Assembly: GCA_944383905.1 (NCBI GenBank)
Contig: CALWRI010000017.1
Coordinates: 1-33,572 of the forward strand
Length of the DNA stretch: 33,572 nucleotides
Direction: 5' to 3'
Origin: an uncultured Christensenellaceae bacterium
GTDB lineage: Bacteria; Bacillota; Clostridia; Christensenellales; UBA3700
The notes under the pieces are model-generated. The model did not search any database, was not told the origin of the DNA, and was given only the letters and a program-made list of their open reading frames with translations. A program made the translations under genes and the position numbers. Below are positions 18,593-27,202 of the stretch, piece after piece (within the stretch, counting starts at the first letter, position 1; each line of letters begins with the position of its first letter).

Positions 18593-19977
18593 TCTTTCTC
18601 CTTTTTGAGAACGGTGTTTTTTATAAGCTCTATATGTTTTTTGACCGCTTCGGGAGCGGGTCCGCCCGTAACGCAACGTCCTTTGACGCAGGTGTTGAGA
18701 TCTATCGCCTCATACACGTCTTCTTCAAAAACGTCGCATATCTTTTTATACTCGGCAATGTCGAGTTTGTCAAGTGTTGTACCCTTCTCGACGCAAATTC
18801 CGACCAAAGTGCCGACTATCTTGTAAGCATCGCGGAAAGCAAGCCCTTTCTTGACGAGATAATCCGCGCAGTCCGTCGCGTTTATAAAGCCCTTCTCGCC
18901 CGCCTTTCTCATGTTTTCCTTGTTGACGGTCATAGTATCGAGCATGGGTTTAATCGTCGAAAGACACAGCTTTACCGTATCCACGCTGTCGAATATCGCC
19001 TCTTTGTCCTCCTGCATATCCTTGTTGTAAGCGAGAGGCAGTCCTTTCATCATCGTCAGAAGAGTGACAAGATTTCCGTTGACCCTGCCCGTCTTGCCGC
19101 GGATAAGCTCGCAAATGTCGGGGTTCTTCTTTTGAGGCATTATGCTCGACCCTGTCGCGTATGCGTCGTCCAGCTCTATGAATTTGAACTCCCAGCTGCT
19201 CCAAAGCACGATCTCTTCGGACAGTCTCGAAAGATTGGTCATGCAGATCGCGATCGCGCTTGCAAGCTCTATGCAATAGTCGCGCGCGGAAACGCCGTCG
19301 AGGCTGTTGTAGGTCGGATTGTCGAAGCCGAGATGCTTTGCCGTGAATTCTCTGTCGATCGGATAAGTCGTCGTCGCAAGCGCGCCGCTTCCGAGAGGAC
19401 ATTCGTTCATAAGCGAAAAGCAGTTGAAAAGCCTGACCATATCGCGTTTGAACATCTCGACGTAAGCCATAAGATGATGCGCGAGCGTTATCGGTTGCGC
19501 CCTCTGCAGATGAGTGTAACCCGGCATTACCGTCTCGAGATTTTCCTCCGCCTTTTTGACGAGGGTCTCGATGAGTTCTCTCAAAAGTCCGCAGATAACG
19601 TCTATCTCTCCGCGCAGATACATGCGCAGATCGAGCGCGACCTGATCGTTTCTCGAACGTGCGGTATGCAGGCGTTTGCCCACTTCTCCCAGCCTCTCGG
19701 TCAGCACCGCTTCGACAAACATGTGTATGTCTTCGGCGGTCGGGTCAAACGCAAGTTTTCCGCTCTCTATTTCTTCATAGATAGCGGAAAGCTCTTTGCC
19801 TATCAGACGGCTGTCTTCTTCGGAAATTATGCCCTTTTTCCCAAGCATTACCGAGTGGATTATGCTGCCCGATATATCCTCTTTGTACATCCGGCTGTCA
19901 AAGGAAATCGAGCTGTTGAAGTCGTTGACCTTCTCGTCGAGTTCCTTTGAAAACCGTCCTTGCCACATTTTAGCCAT
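18589..19977 (-). CDS. argH: Argininosuccinate lyase
   Basis: 462 residues. It splits argininosuccinate into arginine and fumarate, the last step of the pathway. It is a member of the fumarase/aspartase superfamily, with conserved HTARSRNDQ (104-112), GYTHLQRAQP (153-162) and the signature loop GSSIMPQKKNPD (277-288) carrying the catalytic Ser. The start codon overlaps the argG stop (TAATG), so argG and argH are translationally coupled. It overlaps argC by 4 nt at the other end. There is no N-terminal or C-terminal fusion (some bacteria fuse an acetyltransferase to ArgH; here the GNAT gene is separate and at the operon end). Confidence 0.97.
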   Translation of the reverse strand: MAKMWQGRFSKELDEKVNDFNSSISFDSRMYKEDISGSIIHSVMLGKKGIISEEDSRLIGKELSAIYEEIESGKLAFDPTAEDIHMFVEAVLTERLGEVGKRLHTARSRNDQVALDLRMYLRGEIDVICGLLRELIETLVKKAEENLETVMPGYTHLQRAQPITLAHHLMAYVEMFKRDMVRLFNCFSLMNECPLGSGALATTTYPIDREFTAKHLGFDNPTYNSLDGVSARDYCIELASAIAICMTNLSRLSEEIVLWSSWEFKFIELDDAYATGSSIMPQKKNPDICELIRGKTGRVNGNLVTLLTMMKGLPLAYNKDMQEDKEAIFDSVDTVKLCLSTIKPMLDTMTVNKENMRKAGEKGFINATDCADYLVKKGLAFRDAYKIVGTLVGICVEKGTTLDKLDIAEYKKICDVFEEDVYEAIDLNTCVKGRCVTGGPAPEAVKKHIELIKNTVLKKEKE

Positions 19978-21191
19978 TATTTTTTCTTTGCCTTCATAAG
20001 TGCGTTGACCTTGATCGGCAGACCGAACAGGTTGATGAAGCCCGCGCTGTCCTTCTGGTCGTAACAGTCGTCTTCTGCAAAGGTCGCGATGTCCTCGTCA
20101 TAGAGCGAATACGGACTCGTAACGCCTGCGTTGATGATATTGCCTTTGTAGAGTTTGAGTTTTACCTCGCCCGTCACGTTCTGCTGCGTGCTGTCGACGA
20201 ACGCGGAAAGCGCCTCGCGAAGCGGGGTGAACCACTGTCCGTTGTAGACGAGATCGGCAAACTTGACCGCGACGTGCTGTTTGAAATGCGCGGTCTCCTT
20301 GTCGAGACAGAGCGTTTCGAGCACTTCGTGCGCATGATAGAGTATCGTGCCGCCGGGGGTCTCATATACGCCGCGCGACTTCATTCCGACGAGTCTGTTT
20401 TCGACAATGTCGGCAATGCCTATGCCGTTTTCGCCGCCGACCTTGTTCAGATACGCGACTATATCGCTGCCCTTCATCTTCTTGCCGTCGATGGATACGG
20501 GCACGCCCTTTTCAAATCCGATGGTGACGTAAGTCGCCTTGTCGGGAGCTTTTTCGGGACTGACGCCCAGCTCGAGGATCTTGTCGTAATCGGGCTCGTT
20601 TGCGGGATTTTCGAGATCGAGACCTTCGTGAGACAAGTGCCAGATGTTCTTGTCCTTGCTGTAATTGGTCTCTCTGCTTATGTTGAGCGGCACGTTGTGC
20701 GCTTCGGCATAATCGATCTCCTCGTCACGGGACTTAAGATCCCATATACGCCACGGAGCGATGATCTTCATATTGGGAGCGAAAGCCTTGATGGTCAGCT
20801 CGAATCTCACCTGATCGTTGCCCTTGCCCGTGCAGCCGTGGCAAATCGCGTCCGCGCCTTCCGCGAGCGCGATCTCAACGATCCTCTTTGCGATTATCGG
20901 ACGAGCGAAGCTGGTGCCGAGAAGGTATTTGTTTTCGTATACCGCGCCCGCTTTGAGCGTGGGAAAAATATAATCGTCGACGAATTCGTCGGTAAGGTCC
21001 GCGATGTAAAGTTTGCTCGCGCCCGTCTTTTTGGCTTTTTCTTCAAGCCCCTTGAGCTCCGCGCCCTGACCCACGTTTCCGGCAACCGCGATGACCTCGC
21101 AACCGTCGTAGTTTTCTTTGAGCCACGGTATGATGATGGAGGTATCCAGACCTCCCGAATATGCAAGTACGACTTTTTTGATCTTATCCAT
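19977..21191 (-). CDS. argG: Argininosuccinate synthase
   Basis: 404 residues. It joins citrulline and aspartate with ATP. The PP-loop motif [10 protein letters not shown] lies at 10-19. Other family landmarks are [10 protein letters not shown] (about 38-47), [14 protein letters not shown] (about 117-130) and the C-terminal [15 protein letters not shown]. It is the first gene of the arginine operon. ATG 21191 follows AGAGGTGTAATT. A promoter with ARG boxes lies upstream, so arginine and ArgR probably set the level of the whole operon. It ends by overlapping argH (TAATG). Confidence 0.97.
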   Translation of the reverse strand: MDKIKKVVLAYSGGLDTSIIIPWLKENYDGCEVIAVAGNVGQGAELKGLEEKAKKTGASKLYIADLTDEFVDDYIFPTLKAGAVYENKYLLGTSFARPIIAKRIVEIALAEGADAICHGCTGKGNDQVRFELTIKAFAPNMKIIAPWRIWDLKSRDEEIDYAEAHNVPLNISRETNYSKDKNIWHLSHEGLDLENPANEPDYDKILELGVSPEKAPDKATYVTIGFEKGVPVSIDGKKMKGSDIVAYLNKVGGENGIGIADIVENRLVGMKSRGVYETPGGTILYHAHEVLETLCLDKETAHFKQHVAVKFADLVYNGQWFTPLREALSAFVDSTQQNVTGEVKLKLYKGNIINAGVTSPYSLYDEDIATFAEDDCYDQKDSAGFINLFGLPIKVNALMKAKKK

Positions 21192-21223
21192 AATTACACC
21201 TCTTGTGCTGTTGTTGTATTAAT

Positions 21224-21232
21224 ATTATAACA
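21224..21232 (-). promoter_or_regulatory. Extended -10 promoter of the arginine operon
   Basis: TGTTATAAT, a perfect extended -10, about 32 nt before the argG start codon. The -35 region is poor (TTGCAT with a 15-nt spacer, or CTTGCA with 16), as expected for an extended -10 or regulated promoter. Confidence 0.7.
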
Positions 21233-21256
21233 ATTCTTCCGATAATGCAAGCATTT

Positions 21257-21271
21257 TGACATATTTATTCA
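21257..21271. promoter_or_regulatory. Possible ARG box (ArgR/AhrC site) near the argG -35 region
   Basis: TGACATATTTATTCA on the plus strand resembles the ARG box (TGAAT, four A/T, ATTCA) with a few mismatches. It lies just upstream of the promoter core, where repressor binding would block RNA polymerase. Confidence 0.4.
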
Positions 21272-21309
21272 CAAAATTTTCATTTTACTTTTTATATTAT
21301 ATTTGTTCT

Positions 21310-21325
21310 TGCGTAAATATTCGCA
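21310..21325. promoter_or_regulatory. Second possible ARG box
   Basis: TGCGTAAATATTCGCA, a palindrome with outer TGCG/CGCA arms and an A/T centre, spaced about two helical turns from the better box at 21331-21344. Gram-positive ArgR/AhrC commonly uses two adjacent boxes. Confidence 0.45.
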
Positions 21326-21330
21326 TTTAG

Positions 21331-21344
21331 TGTATTTTTATGCA
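21331..21344. promoter_or_regulatory. ARG box upstream of argG
   Basis: TGTATTTTTATGCA (minus strand TGCATAAAAATACA) fits the symmetric ARG box pattern TGNAT-WWWW-ATNCA at every position, and is close to the B. subtilis AhrC operator ATGAATAAAAATKCA. It is about 105-120 bases upstream of the -10. Confidence 0.6.
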
Positions 21345-21381
21345 TTTATACGCGCCTTTATTCATCCGTCTCAAGTCTCCG

Positions 21382-21416
21382 AAAAAAAAGAAAGCTCCCC
21401 GCAGCACGCAGGGAGC
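21382..21416 (-). terminator. Intrinsic terminator of the lipase-like gene
   Basis: A 9-bp stem with one G-T pair (21394-21402 with 21408-21416), a 5-nt loop, then TTTCTTTTTTTT on the minus strand. It begins 17 nt after the stop codon. Confidence 0.88.
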
Positions 21417-21432
21417 GAAGCTTTTAATCCGT

Positions 21433-22590
21433 TCAGTCGACAATGATCTCTTCCATCGTTGCGCCGGAAATATTAAAGCCCTCGCAGACCAGATTGAATT
21501 CTCTGCCTACAAACGCTTTGAGCTGCGCCGAGGTCATAGAGCTGTTGGGCACGCAGTTTTCCATGTTACCCTTCTTTCCCTCGATTATGCTCGTCAGAAT
21601 GTAATCTCTCGAGATGACGTGGATCTTTCCTACGGTGCCGTACGCGTTTGTCAGCCCCTTCTGTATGACATATACGGTGTTTTCTTTGATCTTGCCGTCG
21701 ATAAGAGCGACTGTGTCGGCGTCCTTTATCGTGCCCTTATACATTTCGTAAGTCATGCCTACCATCGCGCCGTTGAGGTCGATGACCGCCCCCTTCGAAT
21801 TGAGATATTCAAACGCGTTTGCGTCCATCATAGCGGTTTCAACTCCGGTTTGTTCGCCGATGAGATCCATTTTGCCCGAAAGTACCGTACCCGGAATATA
21901 GGGATCGGCAAGCGAGATCCTGTCGGGTATGATGTTTTCGTTGATATATCCTGCGTCCGCTAGTTTGTACAGAGTATAAGCCGCCGCGGTAACTACCTGC
22001 CCGCCGAACGAATGTCCTACAAAGATAACTTCTTTATTTGTTGCGTGTTTCATGACCGCGCATACCGATCTGACAAATTCTCCCGCTATAGTTCTGCCGT
22101 CGAGGGCCTCGATCGCGTTGTAATAGTTTGTGCCTTCCCTTCCCGCTTCATCGAGAGATTTGACCGTCCATATCTCGTTTTGCAGTTTACCGAGGGTATG
22201 AGCGTACTCGTACCAATCCCAGAAAGCGACGTTGTATCCGAGCGCTTTGAGCTCCGCAACGTAATCGACCCGCCCCGAAGCGCCGTTTGTCGCGGAATAT
22301 GTGTCGGCGAGCGTTTTGAAGATTTCTTTATCCTCGCTTTCCGTCTTCCAACCGTGAGAATATATCAAAGTCGGTTTTTCGGGATCGTAATATCTGACGT
22401 CGAGATTTTCTTTGGAAACGACGCAATCGTCTATGTCATCGCCGTACCAATAAAGCCCGTAAAGCGTGCCTTCTCTCAAAGACATATCAAGCTCCCCGTA
22501 CAAAGTGCCGGGTTTATCGCACGCGGCAAACGCCGTCAACGAGCATACAAGAAGAATCACGCACAGCGCCGCGGCAAATATCTTTTTCAT
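21433..22590 (-). CDS. Lipase-like alpha/beta hydrolase, exported lipoprotein
   Basis: 385 residues. A signal (MKKIFAAALCVILLVCSL) ends in FAAC, giving a lipid-anchored Cys24, or possible cleavage at AFA. The rest is an alpha/beta hydrolase: the oxyanion segment TLIYSHGWK (74-82) resembles the HG turn of pancreatic-type lipases, the nucleophile elbow is GHSFGG (Ser194), and the likely acid is Asp229 (SLADPYIPG), in the place of LDPA in that family. KIHVISRDYI near 322 probably supplies the histidine. This points to a lipase or esterase of the cell surface; the substrate is unknown. ATG 22590 follows ACGGAGGCTGTT; an upstream in-frame start lacks a signal peptide rationale. The promoter lies just upstream and a terminator follows. 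Confidence 0.85.
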   Translation of the reverse strand: MKKIFAAALCVILLVCSLTAFAACDKPGTLYGELDMSLREGTLYGLYWYGDDIDDCVVSKENLDVRYYDPEKPTLIYSHGWKTESEDKEIFKTLADTYSATNGASGRVDYVAELKALGYNVAFWDWYEYAHTLGKLQNEIWTVKSLDEAGREGTNYYNAIEALDGRTIAGEFVRSVCAVMKHATNKEVIFVGHSFGGQVVTAAAYTLYKLADAGYINENIIPDRISLADPYIPGTVLSGKMDLIGEQTGVETAMMDANAFEYLNSKGAVIDLNGAMVGMTYEMYKGTIKDADTVALIDGKIKENTVYVIQKGLTNAYGTVGKIHVISRDYILTSIIEGKKGNMENCVPNSSMTSAQLKAFVGREFNLVCEGFNISGATMEEIIVD

Positions 22591-22627
22591 AACAGCCTCC
22601 GTAAGAAGTAAAAAAATCGTCAATTAA

Positions 22628-22656
22628 ATTATAAATGTTTTCTTCTCTTCCGTCAA
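22628..22656 (-). promoter_or_regulatory. SigA promoter of the lipase-like gene
   Basis: TTGACG (22651-22656), 17-nt spacer, TATAAT (22628-22633), about 37 nt before the start codon. Confidence 0.85.
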
Positions 22657-22665
22657 TCCGTCAAT
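22650..22665 (-). repeat. Tandem 8-mer over the -35 box of the lipase-like gene
   Basis: ATTGACGG occurs twice in tandem on the minus strand, the promoter-proximal copy containing the -35. It may be a duplicated -35 or a direct-repeat operator, or chance. Confidence 0.4.
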
Positions 22666-22739
22666 GAAAATATGCATATTTTTGCCGTTTATCGAATAAT
22701 TCGACGTGCACTCTCAAGAGCGACGATCGGCATAACGAC

Positions 22740-22771
22740 AAAAAAACGGAACAGCCTTGCGACTGTTCCGT
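22740..22771 (-). terminator. Intrinsic terminator of the GLUG-repeat lipoprotein gene
   Basis: A perfect 9-bp stem ACGGAACAG/CTGTTCCGT (22746-22754 with 22763-22771), an 8-nt loop and a T run on the minus strand, about 25 nt past the stop codon. Confidence 0.92.
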
Positions 22772-22796
22772 ATGTTTCAAAGGTCTGGCAACTAAA

Positions 22797-25766
22797 TTAC
22801 TTTACGTTGCTTTCGGTCAGCCACGGGCGGACGCCCTTCACGCAATTCTCGCAAACGATAGATTCGACTATGGTTGCGATATCGTCGGAAACGGAAGTCG
22901 TGTCGCCGATATTGACGCGTACGTTTGCAAGGTCGAACTTGACGGTGACTTTTACGCTCGTAATGTCTTCAGCTCCGACGTTGCCGTCAACCGTACCCTT
23001 GTTAAGAGCGGTGACAGCCGCGACGTCAAAGTCTACGAATGCCGCGAGACCGTAAGAATAAACCTCAACGTTTCCGGTGAACGCGCAGTTGCTGATCGTG
23101 CCGTTGTTGACTGCCGCGATACCCGCCACAGCGTAATCCTTGCCGGTGGTAGCTTCGAGCGCCAGGTTGACGTTGCCTGCGAATACGACGTTGTCAATCG
23201 TGCCGTTGTTGACTGCTACGAAGCCCGCATTTTCACCGCTGAACGCGTTCACGGTGTAGTTGTAGATCTTCTTGCCGTTGCCCTGGAGCACGCCGCTGAA
23301 GGTAGCTATCGGAGCGATGTTCGCGCCGCCCATGTCGATATCTGCGGTGACAGTGATGATGTTGCCGCCGAAATTCGTATTGCTTGCGATCATATCGACG
23401 ATCTGATCTGCGGTGAACACTTCATAATTGTTGGAACCGACAGCGAACTGATCCCATTCGACAGAACCGTTTACGTCGACGTTGAGCGTAACGCTCTTGC
23501 CGCCTACGTTAAGCTCTACGGCATTGATACCGTTGCTCATGACGAGAAGCTCTTTGACGGGTACGGAAACGATCGCCTTGGTAGCGGACTTTTCGACGAT
23601 GTTAACGGAGACGTCGTCACTCGTAACGGTCGTTGTTTCGTTTGCAAATCCGTTGTAGTTGATACCGAAGGTCACTGTCGCGCCGCTGTTGGTGTAAGAG
23701 CCTTTGTTGATCTGGATCGTATCGTTGTCGAGCACGGGATCAGCAAGCGAGAGCTTGTAGCTGACGGCAACGGTGAGATCGTTGTTGTCGAGGTAAGTCG
23801 CGGTGACGGGCACCCAGTCGATCTCTCTGTCAACGGTAATCACGTTGTTTTCAACGACGAGATCTCCGCTGGAACTCTCGAATGAGAATTCTTCCGCAGA
23901 AGCGACTTCGGTATATCTTGCCTTTGTGACAAGATCGTACATATTCTTGTAGTAGATTGAAGGAATGTTGGTGTTGATCGCGGAAAGCGTGTAGTTTTCA
24001 ACGGTAGAATCAACGCCGAGGACAAGGTATCTTTCGCCTGCGTCGTATCCCTTCACTTCACCGGCTGCGATATCGACCTTCTTGTTGAGGTTGAGCAGGC
24101 TGCCGATCTTGATGCCGAACGCGAGATCTATATCGTAATAGAAGCCGCCTTCGAAATAAACGCCGCCGGCGAGATATTCTTCATCATTATCGTCGATGAG
24201 GTTGGAAGACTCGCCATAGCCGTAAAGTCTGTTATAGTTGCCGATCTCCGCCTCGATACCGACGCCGAGAACACCGGAAAGAACGTCAAAGCTGAGTCCC
24301 TGCCTGAGACCGACTTTAAGTTCCGCCTGACCGCCGAGAGCAACCTGTACGCTGTCAAAGCCGTTTCCGTCCACCTCTTTAGCGTATGCGTCGATGCCGT
24401 CCGCCTTGGTGTACATTACGCCGACTTCATAGTCGAGCTGCGCATGAGCGGAAGCGTTGATGTCGCCCGCAACGCTGAATCTGAACATCAGATCCGCATT
24501 GTATGTAATGGAAGCGACGCCGTTTGCAATGGGAACCGTCCACTTGAGCAGCGGAACTGCGGTAGCGTCGTCCTCGCTTTCGTTTGCAAGCTCTCTAAGT
24601 TTATCCATGAGCTCGGGGACGTTTACGCTGCCGGTGTAACCGCCGTTAGCGCCCAGAGATACGGTGGTGGTGATGTCGTTTCTGACAATCGCGTTGAGGG
24701 AGAATTCTTCCGCAACGGTCTCTTTGTTGATGTTTGCGCTCGCCTCGACTTCCATCTCGTTGTGAACGGTGATGACGAGGTTGCTTGCGCCGAAGCCTTC
24801 AACGGTCACGACGTTGGGAACGGTGATCGTGATGTCGACGACTACCTTGCCGTTCTCGAACACGGGGACGGAAATGTTGAATTCGGGAGCCGAACCGAAC
24901 ATAGAAACGATGCTCTTTGCAAGCTCGCTGTTGTCAAGGACTTCAACGCCGTCCATATAATCGAAATCGACGTCGCTGTTCTCATCGAGTTTGCTTGTAG
25001 CGCTGTATTGGAATTCTTCAAAAATCTCGGAAAGTTCGGGCTTGACGTACTCGATAAGATATACGCCGGTAGTAGCGGGAGCCGCTTTGACTACTTTGTA
25101 AGCGGACTGGCTGCCGTCCTTCATCTCAACGAGGAAGATCGTGCCGGCAGGCATTGCCGAAGTAGCGTTGGTCTGAATATTCATCGTACCGGACGTTACG
25201 CCGTAAGCGTCGGTGCTTTCGGTGCCCCAGGTGACGACCGCGCTCTCACTGTAAGTGAGTAAGCCGGAATTGATCTTGATGTTGTTCGCGGAATTGCCGA
25301 TAGAGAACGAGATCACGGAAACTCCTTCGTAATTTACGAAAGTAGCACCGTTGGAAAGAGTGATCTTGTAGATCCTGCCCTTTTCGTAACCGCCGTTGGG
25401 AGCCCATACTGTATAGACGCCGTCGACTTTCTTGATGTCCGCTTCGACTTTCTTTCCGGCAGCGGTGGTGACCGAAATGTCGCTTGCGCTGTCTGCGATG
25501 ACGTCAAAAGCTATGTAAGCGTCCGCATTGCTGATGTTGTAAGTGGTACCGCCCTGCGACGTGCCGCCGTTGCCGTTTTCCGTCCAGCCGCCGGTGCCAG
25601 CGCTCGTACCTCCTCCGTTTCCGGTCTCGCCGTTGTCCGGGGTTTCCACGCTGCCGGTATTGCCCGCAGGATTGTTATCCTTGTCCTGGCATCCGACTAC
25701 CGTAACCGCGAGCATGGCGCACACGAGAACGAGAGCGATAAGAATCAGAAATCTGTTCTTTCTCAT
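22797..25766 (-). CDS. Large surface lipoprotein with C-terminal GLUG repeats
   Basis: 989 residues. The signal MRKNRFLILIALVLVC... has lipobox VVGC, so Cys26 is the lipidated residue, followed by a Gly/Thr/Asn linker to about residue 76. The long middle (about 80-800) is beta-rich, poor in Cys, and not recognised. Near the C-terminus FSGVLQGNGKKIYNYTV leads into NAGFVAVNNGTIDNVVFAGN (from 846), AVAGIAAVNNGTISNCAFTGN (about 880-900) and a weaker third copy near 916-930. These are GLUG-type beta-helix repeats, typical of surface adhesins and peptidase-associated proteins. It ends CENCVKGVRPWL. ATG 25766 follows GGAGGTTTGGTTATT; a TTG three codons upstream is too close to the GGAGG. Function unknown; adhesion or polymer binding is inferred from the repeats. 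Confidence 0.85.
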   Translation of the reverse strand: MRKNRFLILIALVLVCAMLAVTVVGCQDKDNNPAGNTGSVETPDNGETGNGGGTSAGTGGWTENGNGGTSQGGTTYNISNADAYIAFDVIADSASDISVTTAAGKKVEADIKKVDGVYTVWAPNGGYEKGRIYKITLSNGATFVNYEGVSVISFSIGNSANNIKINSGLLTYSESAVVTWGTESTDAYGVTSGTMNIQTNATSAMPAGTIFLVEMKDGSQSAYKVVKAAPATTGVYLIEYVKPELSEIFEEFQYSATSKLDENSDVDFDYMDGVEVLDNSELAKSIVSMFGSAPEFNISVPVFENGKVVVDITITVPNVVTVEGFGASNLVITVHNEMEVEASANINKETVAEEFSLNAIVRNDITTTVSLGANGGYTGSVNVPELMDKLRELANESEDDATAVPLLKWTVPIANGVASITYNADLMFRFSVAGDINASAHAQLDYEVGVMYTKADGIDAYAKEVDGNGFDSVQVALGGQAELKVGLRQGLSFDVLSGVLGVGIEAEIGNYNRLYGYGESSNLIDDNDEEYLAGGVYFEGGFYYDIDLAFGIKIGSLLNLNKKVDIAAGEVKGYDAGERYLVLGVDSTVENYTLSAINTNIPSIYYKNMYDLVTKARYTEVASAEEFSFESSSGDLVVENNVITVDREIDWVPVTATYLDNNDLTVAVSYKLSLADPVLDNDTIQINKGSYTNSGATVTFGINYNGFANETTTVTSDDVSVNIVEKSATKAIVSVPVKELLVMSNGINAVELNVGGKSVTLNVDVNGSVEWDQFAVGSNNYEVFTADQIVDMIASNTNFGGNIITVTADIDMGGANIAPIATFSGVLQGNGKKIYNYTVNAFSGENAGFVAVNNGTIDNVVFAGNVNLALEATTGKDYAVAGIAAVNNGTISNCAFTGNVEVYSYGLAAFVDFDVAAVTALNKGTVDGNVGAEDITSVKVTVKFDLANVRVNIGDTTSVSDDIATIVESIVCENCVKGVRPWLTESNVK

Positions 25767-25828
25767 AATAACCAAACCTCCACATTTTCCTTATAATAAA
25801 TATAGGCATAGCGTCCTATATCAATAAA

Positions 25829-25857
25829 ATTCTATCACGCCTTAAAACATTAAGCAA
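25829..25857 (-). promoter_or_regulatory. Promoter of the GLUG-repeat lipoprotein gene
   Basis: TTGCTT (25852-25857), 17-nt spacer, extended -10 TGATAGAAT (hexamer 25829-25834). It lies in the AT-rich gap after glmM, with a leader of about 55 nt. Confidence 0.65.
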
Positions 25858-25889
25858 TCCTTAAATGTAAAATTTTTGTAAAATTAATT

Positions 25890-27191
25890 TTACCTTAAAG
25901 TTTTCAGCAGGTTTTCGAGGCGTTTTGCCAGAGTTTTTGCCTTGCTTTCGCTTTTACATTCGACCATGATCCTGATCTTCGGCTCCGTGCCGGAAGCGCG
26001 CAAAAGCACTCTCCCCTGTCCGGCGAGCTCTTCGTACACCTTGCCGACTTCGTGCGTGACCGCCTCACTGTTGATTATCCTCAGTTTGTCGGTTACGGGC
26101 ACGTTGATGTTGACCTGCGCATAGCCCTTTGCTTCGTCGAGCTCGGAAAGGGTCTTGCCGGAATCCGCCATTATCTGCGCTATTACGAGCGAAGCGAGAA
26201 TTCCGTCTCCCGTCGTCGTGCGTTTTCCGAGAATGATATGCCCGGACTGCTCCGCGCCGAGAGGCGAACCGTCCTTGAGCATCTGTTCGAGAACGTATTT
26301 GTCTCCGATGTCCGCTCTGACGAGTTTTATTCCTTTCTTTTCGAGCGCGTCCTGCACACCCATGTTCGTATGATGAGTGCCTACGACGGTACCCGTATCC
26401 AGCGTGCCCTTGCTTTTTGCGTCGCACGCGAGGATATAAAGCAAGTGGTCTCCGTCCACGACGTTGCCCTTTTCGTCCACAGCCATAAGTCTGTCCGCGT
26501 CGCCGTCGTAAGCAAACCCGACGTCGAAGCCGCCGTTTCTGACCTTGTCGGACAGGTTGGAAGCGTAAAGAGCGCCTACATTCTCGTTGATGTCGATGCC
26601 CGCCGCGGACGTGTTTATCACGACGACGCTTGCGCCCGCCTGCTCGAAAACCGATTTCGCAACTCTGCCCGCGGCTCCGTTGGAACAGTCCACGAGCACG
26701 CGCAGTCCTTTGAGTCCGTCGATCTGCGAGACAAGAAACCCGGCATAATCGGTCGCGGAATCGTGCATGAACATATACTTTCCCGTCGCTATCGCCTTTA
26801 CGACGTGCGGATGAGCCATTTTGAGTTCGAGCTCCCTCTCTCTCTTGTCGCCCAGCTTGTAGCCTTCGGAATCGAAAACCTTGATCCCGTTGTACTCCGC
26901 GGGATTGTGCGAAGCGCTTATCACGACGCCGTAATCCGCTTTGTAGTAACGCGTGAGATACGCTATCCCCGCGGTGGGCATGACTCCCACGTCGAGCACG
27001 TCTCCGCCGCCCTGCATCACGCCCGTCGCGACAGCGTGCAGGAGCATATCTCCCGAAACGCGCGTGTCCATGCCTATCAGCACGCGACAATTTTTCTTGC
27101 AACTCGCCAGCGCATTGCCCACGCTGTGCGCAATAGGACAAGTCAGATCGAGATTTGCAACGCCTCTTATACCGTCTGTTCCGAAATACAT
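25890..27191 (-). CDS. glmM: Phosphoglucosamine mutase
   Basis: 433 residues, slightly shorter than E. coli GlmM (445). It interconverts glucosamine-6-phosphate and glucosamine-1-phosphate for UDP-GlcNAc and peptidoglycan. It starts MYFGTDGIRG, the family N-terminus. The phosphoserine loop ISASHNPAEYNG puts the phosphorylated Ser at 94. The Mg2+ site is AYDGDADRLMAV (Asp229, 231, 233), and the phosphate-binding loop near the end is RASGTEPKIRIM. ATG 27191 follows GAGGTGAATTT; the frame is open upstream, but that part is a shadow of the preceding gene. It lies 11 nt after the GlmU-like gene, so the two are co-transcribed. No clear terminator follows. Confidence 0.97.
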   Translation of the reverse strand: MYFGTDGIRGVANLDLTCPIAHSVGNALASCKKNCRVLIGMDTRVSGDMLLHAVATGVMQGGGDVLDVGVMPTAGIAYLTRYYKADYGVVISASHNPAEYNGIKVFDSEGYKLGDKRERELELKMAHPHVVKAIATGKYMFMHDSATDYAGFLVSQIDGLKGLRVLVDCSNGAAGRVAKSVFEQAGASVVVINTSAAGIDINENVGALYASNLSDKVRNGGFDVGFAYDGDADRLMAVDEKGNVVDGDHLLYILACDAKSKGTLDTGTVVGTHHTNMGVQDALEKKGIKLVRADIGDKYVLEQMLKDGSPLGAEQSGHIILGKRTTTGDGILASLVIAQIMADSGKTLSELDEAKGYAQVNINVPVTDKLRIINSEAVTHEVGKVYEELAGQGRVLLRASGTEPKIRIMVECKSESKAKTLAKRLENLLKTLR

Positions 27192-27202
27192 AAATTCACC
27201 TC

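Noticed and set aside
18593..18676. Upstream start for argC
   Set aside because: The extra 28 residues (Arg/Lys-rich) lie within argH in another frame. The Rossmann motif begins at 18592, where ATGA overlaps the argH stop.
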